Shown here: piece by piece, positions 17,455 through 26,223 of the stretch
Layout: each line of letters begins with the position of its first letter
Numbering within the stretch: position 1 is the stretch's first letter
Assembly (NCBI GenBank): GCA_018816735.1
Contig: JAHIVH010000061.1
Span: 412,269-476,268 of the forward strand
DNA: 64,000 nt
Reading direction: 5' to 3'
From: Pseudomonadota bacterium
GTDB lineage: Bacteria; Desulfobacterota; Desulfobacteria; Desulfobacterales; JAHIVH01
The notes under the pieces: model-generated
What the model was told of the DNA's origin: nothing
The model's database searches: none
Seen by the model: only the letters and a program-made list of their open reading frames with translations
Program-made: the position numbers and the translations under genes

Positions 17455-18360
17455 TTATTCCACCGGTCTTCTTTTCAGGTCCGTGGCTGTGGCATAAATC
17501 GTAATGCCTTCTTTCATCAGGCCATTCAGGTGACGGTAGAATGCTTCAGCAGGGGCAATCCAGGATGAGGCCCGTCCGATCAGGCCTTGCTTCACGATAC
17601 CTGCTTGTGTGAATTCTTTCCGGAAATAGGTTCTCAAGTCTTCTCTTTCCTTGTGATCGATTCGAAAACGCATAAATTTCGGATCCAACGGCCTCACGGG
17701 AACGGTGATGATGTCTCCCTGCCAGTTTATACATTTGACCGGAAAGACGTTTTTCATCCGGACCGGAATGGGAAATTGATCCGGCGCCAGATCTTCCAGG
17801 GTATGGTAAAAGGTGACAGGTCCCATGGAAATGCCAAGTCCCAAAAGTTTGCCATCTCGACGGAGCCAGCGTTCCCAGGGAGAATCCTTGCCAAAGGTTG
17901 ATTCAGACATATGGTGCGATTCCGTGATGTATAAAGCGTCCTTTCCCACGGATGACGTGCAGTGGGTTGGATGAATGCTGGTCCGGACGTCATGAGTCCT
18001 AAGCACAGCGGCAGGAATGGCTCCCAATCCCCGGGTATCTTTTCTTACATCAAATATAAAATGATTATCCATACAGGTTTTGTACATCGATTCCTTCATG
18101 CTGTATGTGGGAACGATCAATGTCCCCTCAGGCCCTATGGTTTCCATAATGGCTGAAGCCACCGTATCGGCTCCGCCGTCCACGTATCCGATGCGTGCCA
18201 GGGAAGAATGCAAAAAAAGGAGGTCTCCTTTTCGGACACCTATTTTGATCAGATCATGGATGATTCGATCTTTGGTTATAACCTCAGCAGATTGCCGGAT
18301 GGCATTTAATTTTTTTTTGGATTTGTATGCTTTAAAAAAAGAATATATTTTATTCTTCAT
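17455..18360 (-). CDS. AAC(3)-fold N-acetyltransferase
   Basis: 301 aa of the AAC(3) (Antibiotic_NAT) superfamily: RKGDLLFLHSSLARIG, GPEGTLIVPTYS, the HPTHCTSSVGK block that matches the family's HPxxS motif, and the late STFGKDSPWERW. These enzymes move acetyl from acetyl-CoA to an amino group on a sugar. Placed as the last gene of the capsule locus, it more likely modifies an aminosugar of the polysaccharide than an antibiotic. Start 18360 (ATG) is preferred to the TTG at 18384: it has an AAGGGAAGCGG purine run upstream and gives a normal family N terminus. No signal peptide. Confidence 0.82.
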   Translation of the reverse strand: MKNKIYSFFKAYKSKKKLNAIRQSAEVITKDRIIHDLIKIGVRKGDLLFLHSSLARIGYVDGGADTVASAIMETIGPEGTLIVPTYSMKESMYKTCMDNHFIFDVRKDTRGLGAIPAAVLRTHDVRTSIHPTHCTSSVGKDALYITESHHMSESTFGKDSPWERWLRRDGKLLGLGISMGPVTFYHTLEDLAPDQFPIPVRMKNVFPVKCINWQGDIITVPVRPLDPKFMRFRIDHKEREDLRTYFRKEFTQAGIVKQGLIGRASSWIAPAEAFYRHLNGLMKEGITIYATATDLKRRPVE

Positions 18361-18401
18361 ATGAAACCGCTTCCCTTTCCCCAATCAATGAACGACAATG
18401 G

Positions 18402-19607
18402 TTACCTTGGCGGAGATGCTGATGGGTCATCATTGAGTTCAAGTTCCATGATATTGGCGTCAATGAAAAATTTGGCTGCCCAGTTAAGATATTCATATTT
18501 TCCATAATCCCCGGAAACAGGAAAGGACCCCTTGATTCCCCCGCGTGTGCCATCAGGGCCTTCAGTATGCTGGGTTCTCCTGATGTAGCGGTTAACGGAT
18601 AATGCCGCATCCACATAGGTTTTGTTTCCGGTCAACCGATACATGACAAACCAGCAATATGCGATCTGAGCACTGCCTGTCAAACAGGCCCAGGAAACAG
18701 TTCCTTCCCAGTCGGCTGACAAGCGGCCAGGTATGAACCCGTCCTCTCCCAGGGGAACAAGCAGCCCGTCCGAAAGTTTCCGGCAGACCTGAAACAGATC
18801 GGGTTTCCGGGTCCGAATGTATGCTTCCAGAATCCCGCGAAATACATATCCGAGCGTATGGGTGAGCGGACTATCTGGCTGTTCCAGACAACATTTGCCG
18901 AACCACCCGTTGTCATGCTGATGACGAACAGCCCAGTCGACGTTTAACAGGGCAGACGAAAGATAAGTGGCATTGCTGTCCGCATCCGCGGCTTCCAAAA
19001 GGCCCCATGCCACATGGGTTTCATATGTTTTATCGCCTGGTGCCGCAAACGGGGTCGGAAATTTTCTCCAGCAACCATCCTCGTCCTGAGTGGCCACCAG
19101 CCAGTTGGCGGCTTTATTCATGGGCTTTTTATACCGGTTGCCGAATGTCCGGACACCTGCGGCAAGGCCCAGAAGAATCTGCCCGGTGTTGAACGTGCAG
19201 GGAATGGCAGGTCTGTCATTCATGGTGCCTGCCTGGAAGCCGCCTTCGGAGAACTGGATGGAAACCAGCCAATCCAGCATCTGTTCCGCCCGGTTCATCA
19301 AGTCCTCGTTTTTATGGCCTGAGGCATATTTGATAATGGTTGGAATAATATACCCGGTGGTTTCCGGATATGAAGGCCCCCACCCTTTTCTGTAACTGTA
19401 ATGACGAGCCACACCGCCATCTCCGGTGCTGGAATAATCCTGAGCCCTTACCAGCCAATTGATTGCCTCATCAATACATCGCGATGGCCCTGGATCATAT
19501 GAGGGAAGGCCTTTTCTGTCCTTCAGGCATTCAGTTTTACCGGAAAAAGGTGTTCTTGCAAAATCAACGATTTGACGCCCCAGACTGATCACGGATTGAG
19601 CGGTCAT
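18402..19607 (-). CDS. Alpha/alpha-toroid protein (lyase/hydrolase or terpenoid-cyclase-like fold)
   Basis: 401 aa with repeated helical hairpins in the rhythm of an (alpha/alpha)6 barrel: INWLVRAQDYSS, MLDWLVSIQFSEGGFQAG, AANWLVATQDEDGCWRKF, NVDWAVRHQHDNGWFGKC and SVNRYIRRTQ. The repeated W-L-x-x-x-Q-x-x-x-G-x-[FW] pattern resembles QW-type repeats of terpenoid cyclases and the polysaccharide-lyase/GH toroids. No signal peptide, so it is cytoplasmic if the start (GGGAG before ATG 19607) is right. In a polysaccharide locus a sugar-active role is likelier than a terpenoid one, but catalytic residues cannot be assigned. It lies between the AAC(3)-fold and CapK-like genes. Confidence 0.65.
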   Translation of the reverse strand: MTAQSVISLGRQIVDFARTPFSGKTECLKDRKGLPSYDPGPSRCIDEAINWLVRAQDYSSTGDGGVARHYSYRKGWGPSYPETTGYIIPTIIKYASGHKNEDLMNRAEQMLDWLVSIQFSEGGFQAGTMNDRPAIPCTFNTGQILLGLAAGVRTFGNRYKKPMNKAANWLVATQDEDGCWRKFPTPFAAPGDKTYETHVAWGLLEAADADSNATYLSSALLNVDWAVRHQHDNGWFGKCCLEQPDSPLTHTLGYVFRGILEAYIRTRKPDLFQVCRKLSDGLLVPLGEDGFIPGRLSADWEGTVSWACLTGSAQIAYCWFVMYRLTGNKTYVDAALSVNRYIRRTQHTEGPDGTRGGIKGSFPVSGDYGKYEYLNWAAKFFIDANIMELELNDDPSASPPR

Positions 19608-19679
19608 ATGAAAACTCCCTTGATGACTTGATACACCATAAAAATTGATTCTGAATACAATGGCAGCCTATTTCCATGT

Positions 19680-21077
19680 TTAAAGAGGCGATCCATCAAG
19701 ATGCTGGATGCATGGCCTGACTTTTCCTGTTTCTGATTTTTTCAGATGCGCCACAACATCTATGCTAAATTTTATCCTTTTGCCGACCTGAGATTCCAGT
19801 TCATCCCTGATGATTTTTATATCATGGTCATTGATCGATTTATCGGATACAATATTTAAATCCACCTTTCCGGCTTCCTTCTGCTCAAACTGAAGCTGGT
19901 AGACCTTTTCAAAGGAGAGTCCTTGCATATCCAGAGATGTCAACGGAACCTGTTCATTTTTATTACCGATTAAAAAATCCTGGTTTCTCCGGCCCTTGAT
20001 TTTTCTTATTCTTGGATACTTTCTCCCGCAAAGGCAATCCCCGTCTGCATATTCGCCCAGATCCCCTGTTTTGTAACGTATCAAGGGCATGGCCATGTTT
20101 ATAAAACCGGTCCCAACGATTTCTCCTGTTTTTCCCGGCTCATTGATCACATTTCCATTTTCATCCACAAGTTCGAGATAACCATATTCGCTGAACATAT
20201 GATATTCTGATGTTTTTTCACATGCGCCGCCCATGACCACTTTTTCTGTCTGTCCATACCAGGCAAGCAAAGGTGCGTGAAAAAAATCTTCAAGAAATAC
20301 CTTTTGGGACGGAAAAATATTTTCAGAGCCGCATAAGGTCCCTTTAATCCCGTTAATTGTTTTGCCGGAATCCTTCAGATGTTTTGCCAGAACAGTTATC
20401 GCAGATGCGAAACCGTGAAAAAACTGCGGCTTGAATGCCTCAAGCTTTTGAATATACTCTTCGACGGAATGCTCGTCCAGATCCTGGGGCGAAAGCTGGA
20501 GTTGATTGTTAAAATAATCATATTTCACTATTTTCTTTTCATTATGGCTTTCTCTGAAAGGCGCTCCCATGAGCGACACTCTTTTTAAAGACGGTTTGTA
20601 TCCGACCCGCTTCCATATCGTATGTAAAAAAGCCTCCTCATAGGCGTGCGATTCAACAGACAACAGCAATTTCAGGGGCTGCCCTGTGGTTCCGCCTGTC
20701 AGTCCTTCATAACTGTTTAAAAAGGTATAATCAGTACTTTTGAGTTGTTCATACGAATCAAAAACGGCTTTTTTTGACAACAACGGGACTTCTGCCAAAC
20801 GGTCAAAAGAACTGAATTTTTCTGGATCAAAAGCGACTGACTTAAATAAATTTTTGTAATAGGGAACCTTTTTTTCAGCATAACAAAGAAGATGTTTCAG
20901 CTTTGAAAGCTGATAGGCATCAAGCTCTTCTTTGGAGAAGGTTTGAGACTTTTCAAGAAATTTGATCATTTCCCTGTATTTTCTACCCATTCTGTAAGAA
21001 TACGGGATAAAGGCATAGACTCTTTTTACACTTTCAGGAGAAGAATTATATAACCCTTTTAAAATATTTTTTCGCAT
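19680..21077 (-). CDS. CapK/PaaK-like adenylate-forming protein
   Basis: 465 aa of the phenylacetate-CoA ligase-like (PaaK/CapK) branch of the AMP-binding superfamily. Visible blocks: YEGLTGGTTGQPLKL (phosphate-binding loop), LLAWYGQTEKV, TGEIVGTGFINMAMPLIRYKTGDLG, GRKYPRIRKIKGRRNQDF and a C-terminal domain ending in KSETGKVRP. CapK-type members are common in capsule loci, where the acyl substrate is mostly unknown; phenylacetate degradation is not suggested by the surroundings. GGAAGGAA precedes ATG 21077. It probably activates an acid for attachment to the polymer, perhaps feeding the acetyltransferase-like proteins nearby. Confidence 0.82.
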   Translation of the reverse strand: MRKNILKGLYNSSPESVKRVYAFIPYSYRMGRKYREMIKFLEKSQTFSKEELDAYQLSKLKHLLCYAEKKVPYYKNLFKSVAFDPEKFSSFDRLAEVPLLSKKAVFDSYEQLKSTDYTFLNSYEGLTGGTTGQPLKLLLSVESHAYEEAFLHTIWKRVGYKPSLKRVSLMGAPFRESHNEKKIVKYDYFNNQLQLSPQDLDEHSVEEYIQKLEAFKPQFFHGFASAITVLAKHLKDSGKTINGIKGTLCGSENIFPSQKVFLEDFFHAPLLAWYGQTEKVVMGGACEKTSEYHMFSEYGYLELVDENGNVINEPGKTGEIVGTGFINMAMPLIRYKTGDLGEYADGDCLCGRKYPRIRKIKGRRNQDFLIGNKNEQVPLTSLDMQGLSFEKVYQLQFEQKEAGKVDLNIVSDKSINDHDIKIIRDELESQVGKRIKFSIDVVAHLKKSETGKVRPCIQHLDGSPL

Positions 21078-21133
21078 TGAAATTCCTTCCTATTCCGAAC
21101 CAGGCGAAACCGTACTGCTTTTTGCCATACATG

Positions 21134-23017
21134 CTATTTTCCGGAAAAAGGAACAGCTTTTTCCTTAAAACACTGGCTTCCTAACGATTTTACCTGAAGC
21201 GTATTCATCATGCTGTAAATATAAACGCCCACGCCTGTGTGATATTTTCTCTGAATATATCCGATCAGATCATTCATGTCTTCAGGTTTCCGCGATATGT
21301 TCCGTTTGTAGATGATATCATAATTACTAATGAGCATGATCAGTTGGGCGGAACCATCCAGCTCATCCAGAATCAGATCATATTTTTCGAAATCAGGCTG
21401 TTCCGTGTAATCCATGTTGTAAATCACATCCACCCACCCGGATTTCGCCCATTTTATTTCACGCCTGCCCTCCCAGCTTGGCGGAAGAATTTTTGGCTTG
21501 GGGTGTCCATCCACACTGATGACAAGCCCAGGCCTGATGGCCTTCCCTTTTTGGGATATTTCTTTTACAATCGAAGCGACTGCGTCATCCTGCCATTTTT
21601 GGAGATGAGTGGCCATTCGACCGTTTTCAGGTCGAAATGCCTGATCGGCCAAGAGGTCACGACCGAATCTGTCCTTGTACGCCTTCTTGCAATACGTGCA
21701 GGTACACACGCCCATGGACCGAATATAGTCAAGGTTAATGCCATCCACATCATACCGACGAATAACGTCCAGTATCAGATCAATCATAAATTTCCTGAAT
21801 TCAGGTCGATGAAGATCAAATGCACTGGCAGGCGTCTGGAGCAATGAATAGTAATCATCAAAAAACAGGCGTTGACGCAAGGCCACGCAAAACCATGGAT
21901 GGACTTGAATACCTTTCTCATGAGCGGTTTTGATCAACAAAGCAAGGGGATCTTTTTCCGGCAGTGCCACATTCTCTTCAGACGGGGCCAGGCCCGACGG
22001 GTATCTCACACCTTTGCCATGCCAGACACAGGGCACATAGACATTAAATCCTGCCTGTTCAATTGTATTTAACGTTTCACGCATTCCCAAGGGGGAAACC
22101 CAACCTGTTCCCTCATCAAATATGGCTCTGGTTTCCTTTATCACACCATTCTGATCTCTTGGCGGCGTGTAGGGCTGGTTTAAAACATCTCCGGTCCAGT
22201 TGTTGAACCGTGCCTCACAATCGGGCACCTGTTTTTTACAAATGGAAAGGATGTCGTTTGCCTCAAGCGCCTTGTTAAAAATAACGAGTTCATCGATATC
22301 CGAATCCACCCACCGGTTTTTGGCAAGGTCGGTTCCCTGGTCTGACCCCACAAAAAATTTTCCCACCGGCAGGGGTGTCCGGCTGAAAAACTGCCGCTTT
22401 TCATCAACCATTTCTGCATTCCTGAACAGTCTCACATATCCGGCGGGTCCCATCTTGTAGGAACAGGCCAGATGGATCCATTTGTCCTTCTCATACTGAA
22501 TTTTTGAATGGGCGTGAAGGTTCATCCGGTTATCCGCAACAATCCATGTATAAGGCGCTCCCTTGATTTCCCACCATCCATCGGAGAATACAAAATACCC
22601 CCCGTCATTCCAATTGAAAGACATGAATGTATGTGACACCGGAATGATATCTTCCACTGCGTCGTAATATCCCCAATGCGGCCTGACCCACATCATGAGA
22701 GTGCCTTCCGATTGGGGCAAAACGGATTGGGCATCCAAAGTCAAACACTCATTCCCGTTCAATTGAAATGCCTTACCCTTGATGCCATCATTGATCAGCC
22801 GGCCACCCTTTTTGTCCACCTGTATATCTTTGGGGAAATCCGTTAGCGAAGCGTCGTCAAAACTGGCATAAAAAACCTGCCCGAAATTTTCATAAAAACC
22901 ATCTGCAAAAAGTGGGGGGGAGGATAAAAGAAACGACCATAAAAGGATTAGCCCTGTTTTCGCAAGAACAGGCATCTTTCCATCAGAACTGAAACCGGAT
23001 TTTTTCGTATTCGTCAT
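21134..23017 (-). CDS. Exported LamG plus GH10-like (GHL10) glycosidase-family protein
   Basis: 627 aa. A signal peptide (TGLILLWSFLLSSPPLFADG, about residues 20-39) is followed by a concanavalin-like LamG sandwich (about 45-245: YASFDDASLTDFP, GTLMMWVRPHWG, KWIHLACSYKMG, DIDELVIFNKALE) and a TIM-barrel domain (about 290-610) of the 'family 10 glycosylhydrolase-like' group, with GVRYPSGLAPSEE, IQVHPWFCVALR and YDVDGINLDYIRS, whose acidic residues lie at the end of a barrel strand. A CxCxxC-type cluster (VCTCTYCKKAYKD) follows and could bind metal. Start 23017 has GAGG six bases upstream and avoids overlap with the preceding GT4 gene. A periplasmic or surface polysaccharide-trimming role fits the locus. 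Confidence 0.8.
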   Translation of the reverse strand: MTNTKKSGFSSDGKMPVLAKTGLILLWSFLLSSPPLFADGFYENFGQVFYASFDDASLTDFPKDIQVDKKGGRLINDGIKGKAFQLNGNECLTLDAQSVLPQSEGTLMMWVRPHWGYYDAVEDIIPVSHTFMSFNWNDGGYFVFSDGWWEIKGAPYTWIVADNRMNLHAHSKIQYEKDKWIHLACSYKMGPAGYVRLFRNAEMVDEKRQFFSRTPLPVGKFFVGSDQGTDLAKNRWVDSDIDELVIFNKALEANDILSICKKQVPDCEARFNNWTGDVLNQPYTPPRDQNGVIKETRAIFDEGTGWVSPLGMRETLNTIEQAGFNVYVPCVWHGKGVRYPSGLAPSEENVALPEKDPLALLIKTAHEKGIQVHPWFCVALRQRLFFDDYYSLLQTPASAFDLHRPEFRKFMIDLILDVIRRYDVDGINLDYIRSMGVCTCTYCKKAYKDRFGRDLLADQAFRPENGRMATHLQKWQDDAVASIVKEISQKGKAIRPGLVISVDGHPKPKILPPSWEGRREIKWAKSGWVDVIYNMDYTEQPDFEKYDLILDELDGSAQLIMLISNYDIIYKRNISRKPEDMNDLIGYIQRKYHTGVGVYIYSMMNTLQVKSLGSQCFKEKAVPFSGK

Positions 23018-23042
23018 GGTTGTCCTCATGCCCTTGTATGTT

Positions 23043-24317
23043 TCAGGTAATTTGATCCAGGATTTTCGCAAATTTTCCGGCCATTTTATAATGCGTATAT
23101 TCATCGATCCGCTCTTCCCTGCCAGTGTACCGGACGGAACCTCTTTGCTTAAACTCCTGATAGTAGCCCAGGACAATATTTTTCAATCCATCACCATCAA
23201 ACGCATATTTCCCTGCACCGGTTTCATCCAGAAGGTCTGTCAACACCCCTTTGGGCGCCCCTATAGACAGGATCGGACGTCTGGCTGCAAAATACTCATA
23301 CACCTTTCCTGTATATGTTCCCCTTTCTTTGGGGTCATTCCAGTTTAGTAGAAGAAGCAGCTGGGATTCAAGCTGTTTTGAGATGGCGTCCTGCCGCGCA
23401 ACCTTGCCATACTGAATCGCCACGTCCTGAAGATGATATTTGCCGATCTTTTCCTCAAGCCACCCCTGCAACGGACCGTAAAACCGTATTGCCAAATCGT
23501 CTTTCACGATTTTCCCCTCGTCAATCAGATTTTTCACAGCCATAAAAAGAAGTTCCGGATCTCTTTTACCATCATAGAGTACTCCCGTATATGTGAGCGT
23601 AAATTTTTTGCTTAAGCGACTATCCGGATAATTTTCAGGATCAAAGCCATTATGAATCACATTTACCCGGGCATTGCCATGGATTGTGGCAAGATCTTCA
23701 GCCCATGGCAGGGAGGTGATGCTTAACGCATCAGCACATGAAAGCGTTTTTCTTTCAAGCTTCTTTTCAAAACTGTTTCGGATACGACTGTAGGAATAAT
23801 ATGGATTATTTGACCAGAGATCCCTGAAATCGGCGATCCAGGGAATGTGATATTCTTTTTTGATCTGATTCGCAATCAGATGGACGGATTCCGGCCTGGA
23901 GCTGCTGATCATGGCTTCGATGGGATAAGTGTTAAACAGTTTTCCCGCACTTTTGACGGCGACAGGTATCCATGACCGTTTGCCATCCGGATAAGACAAA
24001 ACCTCTCCCGCAATATTGATCATTTTGCCGATATAGGGCCTTCGCTCACCCTTGGGATTAAAAATCAGCCTTTTTAGCCCCCCTTTACCAGTTGGTTTTG
24101 TCGAAATATTCAATTTTCTTTCCAGCCGGAGTATCCTGTCTTCGTAGGGTGTTTCTACGACATGATAGACAGGATCAATTTTCCCGGGCAATTTTGGCGT
24201 CAGGACAATCGGTTTCCAGCCATATTGAGGCAGATATTTGGCAAGCCCTCCCAGCCGCACAGAACCGATGGCTGGAAACGGCGGGAAAAAATATGTCACG
24301 ATCAGTACGTTTTTCAT
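23043..24317 (-). CDS. Glycosyltransferase family 4-like
   Basis: 424 aa, GT-B fold. The N-terminal TYFFPPFPAIGSVRLGGLAKYLPQ is the usual opening of GT4 enzymes; the C-terminal half has FTLTYTGVLYDGKRDPELL and the donor-binding block PKERGTYTGKVYEYFAARRPIL with the conserved Glu. It should transfer a sugar from a nucleotide donor to the growing repeat unit on the cytoplasmic side of the membrane. It lies 48 bases below the polymerase gene and 25 above the LamG/GHL10 gene, in the same transcription direction. Sugar specificity cannot be inferred. Confidence 0.88.
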   Translation of the reverse strand: MKNVLIVTYFFPPFPAIGSVRLGGLAKYLPQYGWKPIVLTPKLPGKIDPVYHVVETPYEDRILRLERKLNISTKPTGKGGLKRLIFNPKGERRPYIGKMINIAGEVLSYPDGKRSWIPVAVKSAGKLFNTYPIEAMISSSRPESVHLIANQIKKEYHIPWIADFRDLWSNNPYYSYSRIRNSFEKKLERKTLSCADALSITSLPWAEDLATIHGNARVNVIHNGFDPENYPDSRLSKKFTLTYTGVLYDGKRDPELLFMAVKNLIDEGKIVKDDLAIRFYGPLQGWLEEKIGKYHLQDVAIQYGKVARQDAISKQLESQLLLLLNWNDPKERGTYTGKVYEYFAARRPILSIGAPKGVLTDLLDETGAGKYAFDGDGLKNIVLGYYQEFKQRGSVRYTGREERIDEYTHYKMAGKFAKILDQIT

Positions 24318-24365
24318 TATCCACTCGATGTTAATGTCAGATCAGTCATCAATGCAAAGGTAACC

Positions 24366-25562
24366 TTAATCCCCATTTGCGCTTCCGGATGTCAGCAGCA
24401 ATAGCGTGTTAAATATATATATCCCCGGATTGCCTGTAAGATCATCTGTTGTCATGGCAAATAAAAATGCCATCACCACCAGATACACGTATCTGTTTCT
24501 GAAACTGAAAAATTGCTTAAAAGGATAAAATATAAGCATGTAAAGCATAAAACCAATGATACCAAGCTCGCATAACAATTCACATATCAGATTGTGCGGG
24601 TAATAATAGAAGTCTCTTTTGAATTTGCGCTTATAGTTGAAATTACTATAGGATTTGTCTGAAATCAACGAGTGGATATACCCGATCACCCAGCTGCCGA
24701 ACCCACAACCGAATACAGGGTTTTCCTTTACGATCAATAATGTGGGTTTGATCAACCGTATCCTGTCATTGGCAAAATTTTCAACCTGCATCTGGTTCCT
24801 GTGCCCATGGGTGAGAAAGGACGTAAACGCTTTTTTTGCCGGTTCCAGATAATAAAAGGCAACGACGATAATAAAAATGCAGTAGACAACCAAAGGAATG
24901 GTAATCATTTTATTTTTAAACATAAAACAAACATACAGGGAAAGGGTGATCAGAAGGGACAGAAGCGGCCCTCTGGACCCTATAAAAACCATAATCCCCA
25001 GGAAGAACACGATCAATGGAATTTTGAACAGGAGTTTTCTATTGAACCTGAATTCTGTGACAAGAAAAAAGATACTGACCGCAATGCCTCTGGAAAGCCA
25101 GATGGACAGATTGAACATTTCTTCCTCGTCAGGCAGGATGGGAGCGGCAATAGCCATCAAAACATTCAATACCACAAGAACCGGTATGAAAAATTTTTCA
25201 AACCGGTCCCGATCGTTCACATAAAGGATGATCACCACCATGCAGGGAAAAAACACTTTCATGATAAATCCGGCGAACTTCCACAGTCCTACAGGAAGGA
25301 GTTCGCTTCTTATGGCGATGTACAGAATAAACGGCACCCATAAAATGAGGATTTTGGTTAATGAAAACCGGATTTCATGTTTTCTGTCACTATACACATA
25401 GATAAAAAAAATAAAGACCATGAGAATTGAGGAAAGCACAAACCAGCGCAACCCCTGTGGAACAAATACAAGCAACAGCCCTCCCAAAGCGACACCGGAA
25501 GAACTGGCAATGGTAATCGCACAAAGCAGGACCAGACTTATAATATACGAAGCTGAAACCAT
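24366..25562 (-). CDS. O-antigen ligase/polymerase (Wzy-like) membrane protein
   Basis: 398 aa with about ten to twelve membrane helices and a large periplasmic loop before the last three, containing ENPVFGCGFGSWVIGYIHS and YYPHNLICELLCELGIIGF: the G-x-G...H-N-x-x-x-E-x-x-x-E-x-G pattern that defines the O-antigen ligase/Wzy superfamily. With the flippase and copolymerase upstream it is the likely polymerase of the polysaccharide. It begins eight bases after the stop of the GNAT gene. No clear Shine-Dalgarno sequence precedes the start, so translation may be coupled. Confidence 0.85.
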   Translation of the reverse strand: MVSASYIISLVLLCAITIASSSGVALGGLLLVFVPQGLRWFVLSSILMVFIFFIYVYSDRKHEIRFSLTKILILWVPFILYIAIRSELLPVGLWKFAGFIMKVFFPCMVVIILYVNDRDRFEKFFIPVLVVLNVLMAIAAPILPDEEEMFNLSIWLSRGIAVSIFFLVTEFRFNRKLLFKIPLIVFFLGIMVFIGSRGPLLSLLITLSLYVCFMFKNKMITIPLVVYCIFIIVVAFYYLEPAKKAFTSFLTHGHRNQMQVENFANDRIRLIKPTLLIVKENPVFGCGFGSWVIGYIHSLISDKSYSNFNYKRKFKRDFYYYPHNLICELLCELGIIGFMLYMLIFYPFKQFFSFRNRYVYLVVMAFLFAMTTDDLTGNPGIYIFNTLLLLTSGSANGD

Positions 25563-25570
25563 AGATCAAA

Positions 25571-26212
25571 TTAGCTGATGGCTGTTTCTGTTTTTGAAAT
25601 GATCCTGTTAAACAATTTTTTAACCCGGATTGAATAATAGGCCTGTGGCCCTGCCTTTTCGACGCCCCTCCGGGACGACAGATTATCTTTAATGACCGAT
25701 CCAAAGCCAAACCGGTAATTTTCCTCTAAAAGCAACCGACACAGTTCGGAAAACAATGCGGATTGAATCATGTTCCCCCGATACTCCGGGATAACATAGT
25801 TTATGCCACAGTAGACTTCATTGTTCTTTAATTGCACGGTATAGTCAAAAAAAGGAAAGTGAAAAAACCGGAAGAACACCCAGATATAACCGATGAGGCG
25901 GCCATCCAGATAGGCACCGAGGCATCGGCCGTTTTTACGGAAATGATCGTTAAGCAGCTCATCATTCAACTGGGCATCTTTTAATGCCAATATCTGGTCC
26001 TTGTCTTTTTCAGGAACCCAACAACAGGTTATGCCATCGATTTTTGCCGGAATGGGTGGCATCAATTGACCATCTATCTGATAAAGAATAAGCGTTGAAT
26101 CATCATATCGAAACACTTTTCTCATCAAAACAAAAAAGGTTCGTTTCAATGCCCATGCCATACCGTGATGCCTTGCCTTCTCATAAAACATACGCAATGA
26201 TTCTTCGGCCAT
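25571..26212 (-). CDS. GNAT-fold N-acetyltransferase-like protein
   Basis: 213 aa with a GNAT-like core: LIGYIWVFFRFFHFP, EVYCGINYVIPEYRGNMIQSALFSELCRLL (strand 4, then the acetyl-CoA-binding helix with an R/G-rich turn) and RFGFGSVIKDNLSSRRGVEKAG. The late LSSRRGVEKAG motif is common to capsule-locus GNATs. Ends with a basic tail. AGGAGG lies four bases before ATG 26212. It sits between the Ig-like lipoprotein and the polymerase, so acylation of a sugar or amino acid in the polymer precursor is the best guess. Confidence 0.72.
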   Translation of the reverse strand: MAEESLRMFYEKARHHGMAWALKRTFFVLMRKVFRYDDSTLILYQIDGQLMPPIPAKIDGITCCWVPEKDKDQILALKDAQLNDELLNDHFRKNGRCLGAYLDGRLIGYIWVFFRFFHFPFFDYTVQLKNNEVYCGINYVIPEYRGNMIQSALFSELCRLLLEENYRFGFGSVIKDNLSSRRGVEKAGPQAYYSIRVKKLFNRIISKTETAIS

Positions 26213-26223
26213 ACTCCCTCCTC

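Noticed and set aside
17455..18360. AAC(3)-type aminoglycoside resistance gene
   Set aside because: The fold is AAC(3), but the gene lies at the end of a polysaccharide locus with no mobile element; sugar acetylation is likelier than resistance.
19680..21077. Phenylacetate degradation
   Set aside because: PaaK-like sequence alone is not evidence; no paa genes lie near and CapK-like members are common in capsule loci.
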